DNA from: Medicago truncatula
Taxonomy: Eukaryota > Streptophyta > Magnoliopsida > Fabales > Fabaceae
Assembly (NCBI RefSeq): GCF_003473485.1
Contig: NC_053044.1
Location: 49,082,091 to 49,146,090, forward strand
Length of the DNA: 64,000 nt
Reading direction: 5' to 3'
A program made the position numbers and the translations under genes. This document shows, one piece after another, positions 60,841-64,000 of this stretch. Below the pieces are notes generated by a model that did no database searches, had not been told where the DNA came from, and was given only the letters and a program-made list of their open reading frames with translations. Each line of letters begins with the position of its first letter. Position 1 is the first letter of the stretch.

Positions 60841-61020
60841 ATTCCACGTCTCTTAAAGTTAGAGTGGGAGGTTGTATTTCAACACCTTTATAAGAAAACA
60901 AATCAATGTGTAGATGCTTTAGCAAATCTTGGTTGCTCTTTAAATTTAAATGTGGTTTTTTTTAGACATATACGTCTCAAGTTACATATTTGTTACAAGC
61001 TTATATGTTGGGGATAACTA
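60841..61020 (+). mobile_element. LINE RNase H-like remnant
   Basis: The plus-strand reading LEWEVVFQHLYKKTNQCVDA then LANLGCSL resembles the end of the RNase H-like domain of plant LINEs (W.v.f.H.yREaN..AD.LANLG). It is short, with stops on both sides. Confidence 0.6.
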
Positions 61021-61852
61021 CTACTCTCGTTTAGAAGTAATGTAGTTTCTCTTTTTTTGGGTCACTAACCCTCTCTATAACCAGAAAAAGGGAATAAAAG
61101 AAATATTGTACCGGTAACACTCTCTTTCTTATACTATTTAATGTTTACTCTTTTATTGAGTGAAACTTATGCACATCTCACATTTTATGTTGGATTTATT
61201 TTCAAAGCGTGAAATTCACATGAATTTCACTCAATAAAAAAGTTAATGTTGGAGAGAGTGTCAAAAAGAAATTGTCCATATCATTTCTCAATATATTACT
61301 CACTTTTTTTTTTAATAAAAAAAACTCAATTTTTTTAAACCATCTACAATGGAGATCCTTCATCCATTTAACACTCTTCTAAATAGACATCCCTATTGTG
61401 GAATCTAAAAATTAGGTGTTTATATAAAAATATGTACTTTTATAGGCACCAACTCTCTCCTATTATTTATGGATCCGTATGCACAATTATTTGTCAAAAT
61501 AATTTTCTCCCTTAAGTTGTTGTATTATTTTAATATTAAAAAAAAATAAAAAGAATTGATATAAGTGTTTGTTTGACCAACGTTAATTTTCATTTTCAAT
61601 TGAATGGCACTTTTGCACTACAACAACATATATGTATCCTTCTTTCTTCAAAAAAAAAAAAAAACATATATGCATCCTTCAGGGGGAGGAAAAAAAAAAC
61701 AGTGCATCGTTGTTTGATTATAGCAAAAATAAATAGCCATTTTTTCAAATTATTGATAAAATTGAAAAAAGTACATTTTTTATTGGATTAATTTTATATT
61801 AAATTAGTAATTATGAAGGAATAGATGATTATTGTTAGAATTTAAAGATATA

Positions 61853-62185
61853 GGGTGCGTTTGATTTGCTATAAAGTGAAGGACAGGATAGAACAACTTC
61901 AGTTGTCCAGTGTTTGATTTGCAAAACTGTTTCAGGTACAGGATAAATTGGAGGCAAAGGACAGGACAAAAACTGATATTTTTCTCCCTCACCACAGCAC
62001 AACTTTTTGTCTCACGCATAAGTTGTCTAAAATACCAAAATCGCATTTCGTCCTCCAAAAATCGTATAAAACAAAAATTATTCAATGCTATAAAAATTTG
62101 TCATGTGTTATTCTATCTTATATTGTGTTGTTCTGTCTTGTACTGTTCTATCCAGTACTTAGTGTTTTGTAAATCAAACACACCC
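61853..62185. repeat. Tourist-like MITE with ATA target duplication
   Basis: It starts GGGTGCGTTTGATTTGC and ends with the inverted GTAAATCAAACACACCC, flanked by ATA at 61,850-61,852 and 62,186-62,188. It is 333 bp and non-coding. The GGGTG...GTTTG end and 3-bp target fit PIF/Harbinger-type MITEs. Confidence 0.7.
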
Positions 62186-62546
62186 ATAAATTTTTTTTTG
62201 ACAATACATTTACTTATTTTTTTGAGATGTTGAGATTGGGTGATTATTAAACATTAGTTAAAAAATGAGTGCCGTGTCTTTTATGCAAACCATTCTAACT
62301 AACTCCTCACCATATAACCAATTCCGGTACTTTGAAGGCAATAAATTGAATAAAGGTGAAAAGTTTTAAAGGGCACTTCTTCTAAAGAGACAGACGGAAC
62401 TTGAACTTAAAAACTCTTAAATTTAAGATATGTTTTTTTTTTTACCACTAGAACAAACTTTTTGAGTTAAATCACTATTTTTTTAGGAACGAGCTTCTTA
62501 AATTAAAATAAAGATTTTGAAAATCAAATGTTAAAATTAATTAAGG

Positions 62547-63248
62547 GTCTGATTGGTTCGAGAATTAGGAGGGGAGAGGAGGGGAGGGGAGAGGAGGGGA
62601 AGGGAGGGGAAGGAAGATATTTGAATTAAAAACGAGTTTAGTTCGCAAGGGGAGGGAAGGGGGAGGGATTTTAAAATTATTTTACCGTTTTACCCTTAAA
62701 CTTAATTAAATAAAAGAAACTACTTGGTTTTACGATTTCATAGACCGACGAAAGACAAGCATACATATAAGCTGCTTATTTTATCTCAAACTGACTCATA
62801 TATTTTGCACAACAAGACATGAATCGATGAATTAACAGTGAAAAAAAGGAATAACAAGTGATAATAAACTGAATTAAAATAAGATAATAATAATTATAAG
62901 ACCGTTGGTAGTAGTAGGAGTGGTTTGTACATGTAACAAATAAGAGTGATAGAAAATATAATAATAAAAGTTGTTAGAAGGAAAATATAACAAAATAATA
63001 ATAAAAATTGTTACAACAATAAGATAACCTAATAATAAGATTGTTACAAAGATCATTTAATCTAATAATAATAATAAAAGTTTGTTACAAGGTTAATATT
63101 GAGATTTGAAATTAATTTAAGGATAATTATGACAATGCAATAAAATTTTAAAGAGATTTGATCCCCTTCCCTTCGCTTCTAAAAATTGAACCAATTACTT
63201 CAAATTAAAAATCTTTCTTTCCCTCCCTTTAAAACTCTAGAACCAACG
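62547..63248. repeat. Inverted-repeat element with purine-rich end
   Basis: The left end TCTGATTGGTTCGAGAATTA is followed by about 65 bases of almost pure A/G with repeated GGGG/GGA units (62,567-62,655). The right end, read inverted, is CCGTTGGTTCTAGAGTTTTA then AAGGGAGGGAAAGAAAGATT. The interior is rich in TAATAATAA. It is non-coding. Confidence 0.6.
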
Positions 63249-63774
63249 GACTTTAAAATATATAAGTCTGCATAAATGAAAGGAGGAGCGAGTGGGATGC
63301 CTAATGTGTTTAAAAAGACATGACTGAAGCAAAATAAGATTTTATCGTACAAGTAGGTATGTCGGTAAAATATGAACACTTGTGTATCATAAAAATGTTG
63401 TGGTGGATGATTGTAGAAATCATACATGAGATAAGATTATGAATGATAGCAATAGAGTAGGAATGTCACCAATGCAAAATTATTGTATTCGACTTACGTG
63501 GTTTAGAAATTTGTGGATGACACATGCTTATTATGTATGTAGAGAGGAGAGTAGTCTGATTGCTACATGTGGATACAAATTAAACAAAACATAGAGAAAC
63601 TATTAAAAATACTCTTTAAAAGGCCAATGATTAGGATAAATTAGTGATTTAAAAGAGTTAATTAAATGTAGTACTACTACTATTAAAGAAATTCATCCCT
63701 CTTCATTTGGCAGACTTGGTTTCTTTTGATTTTGATTGTCCATACATAGAATACCTGATTCAAAAGATTTAGCT

Positions 63775-63870
63775 GATGACCGATAGCTGATAGCTTATAG
63801 CTGATGGCTTATAGCTGATAAACTATTTGAAGTGATTGGTAAAATTAACGGTTCAATTAGCTGATAGATG
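63775..63870. repeat. AGCTGATAGCTTATAGCTGA-type repeat end, cut by the window edge
   Basis: AGCTGAT repeats six times in 70 bases, followed by GAAGTGATTGGTAAAATTA. This looks like the end of a hAT-like plant repeat, with its partner outside the window or lost. Confidence 0.4.
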
Positions 63871-64000
63871 TAAAATTACATAAAATGACATTTTTAATTC
63901 ATAATAAAGTTTATATCAATTAATGTTTAAAGTATTTAAAAATTAAAAATTGTTAATTTAATATTATTATTAAATTAATTTGGACTAATTAAGTTTTTAG

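Noticed and set aside
1-64000. A multi-gene biosynthetic or defence cluster
   Set aside because: The genes are of unrelated types on both strands; only the phytocyanins form an array, and that is explained by tandem duplication.

Overview
The window is plant nuclear DNA: AT-rich, with intron-containing genes, many small inverted-repeat transposons (MITEs), tRNA-derived SINEs and LINE remnants. The tRNA-headed SINEs, phytocyanin cluster and repeat style suggest a legume of the Medicago/Trifolium type. That assignment is inference from recall, not a database match.

Layout. At 1.9-2.3 kb there is a short classical arabinogalactan-protein gene (+). From 5.7 to 24.9 kb there is a tandem cluster of three two-exon phytocyanin genes, all on the minus strand. 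The second and third genes lie in directly adjacent duplicated units (about 13,698-20,947 and 20,948-24,901). The longer unit differs mainly by one 3.25 kb transposon-like insertion with long terminal inverted repeats (TIRs), which holds other nested repeats. Between the first two genes lie LINE scraps, paired MITEs and a broken piece of a mitochondrial ATP synthase beta gene. At 26.9-28.6 kb is a four-exon gene for a plastid-type two-RRM RNA-binding protein (-). At 29.4-32.4 kb is a seven-exon coiled-coil gene (-), one of whose exons looks like a product of tandem duplication within the gene. From 33 to 42 kb I see mostly repeats and no convincing gene. A three-exon bHLH transcription factor gene (subgroup Ia, bHLH94/96-like, -) lies at 42.3-44.2 kb. 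From 45 to 58 kb there are a complete Stowaway MITE, a broken reverse-transcriptase-family fragment, a fold-back element and a 5'-truncated but open LINE with exact target-site duplications. A single-exon ATL-type RING-H2 ubiquitin ligase gene (+) lies at 58.2-59.3 kb. The last 4.7 kb hold MITEs, an RNase H-like LINE scrap and a purine-rich element.

The six complete gene types do not form a pathway; apart from the phytocyanin array they are ordinary neighbours. I see no gene cluster that would count as a new system and no convincing LTR retrotransposon. The strongest unusual observations are the hybrid exon flanked by two GC-AG introns, the insertion dated by the two duplicated units, a phytocyanin copy that has lost copper ligands, and tRNA-like retroposons under 100 bp with exact 15-16 bp target-site duplications.

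Exon boundaries were placed by eye from splice consensus and reading-frame continuity. All six genes join in frame end to end.
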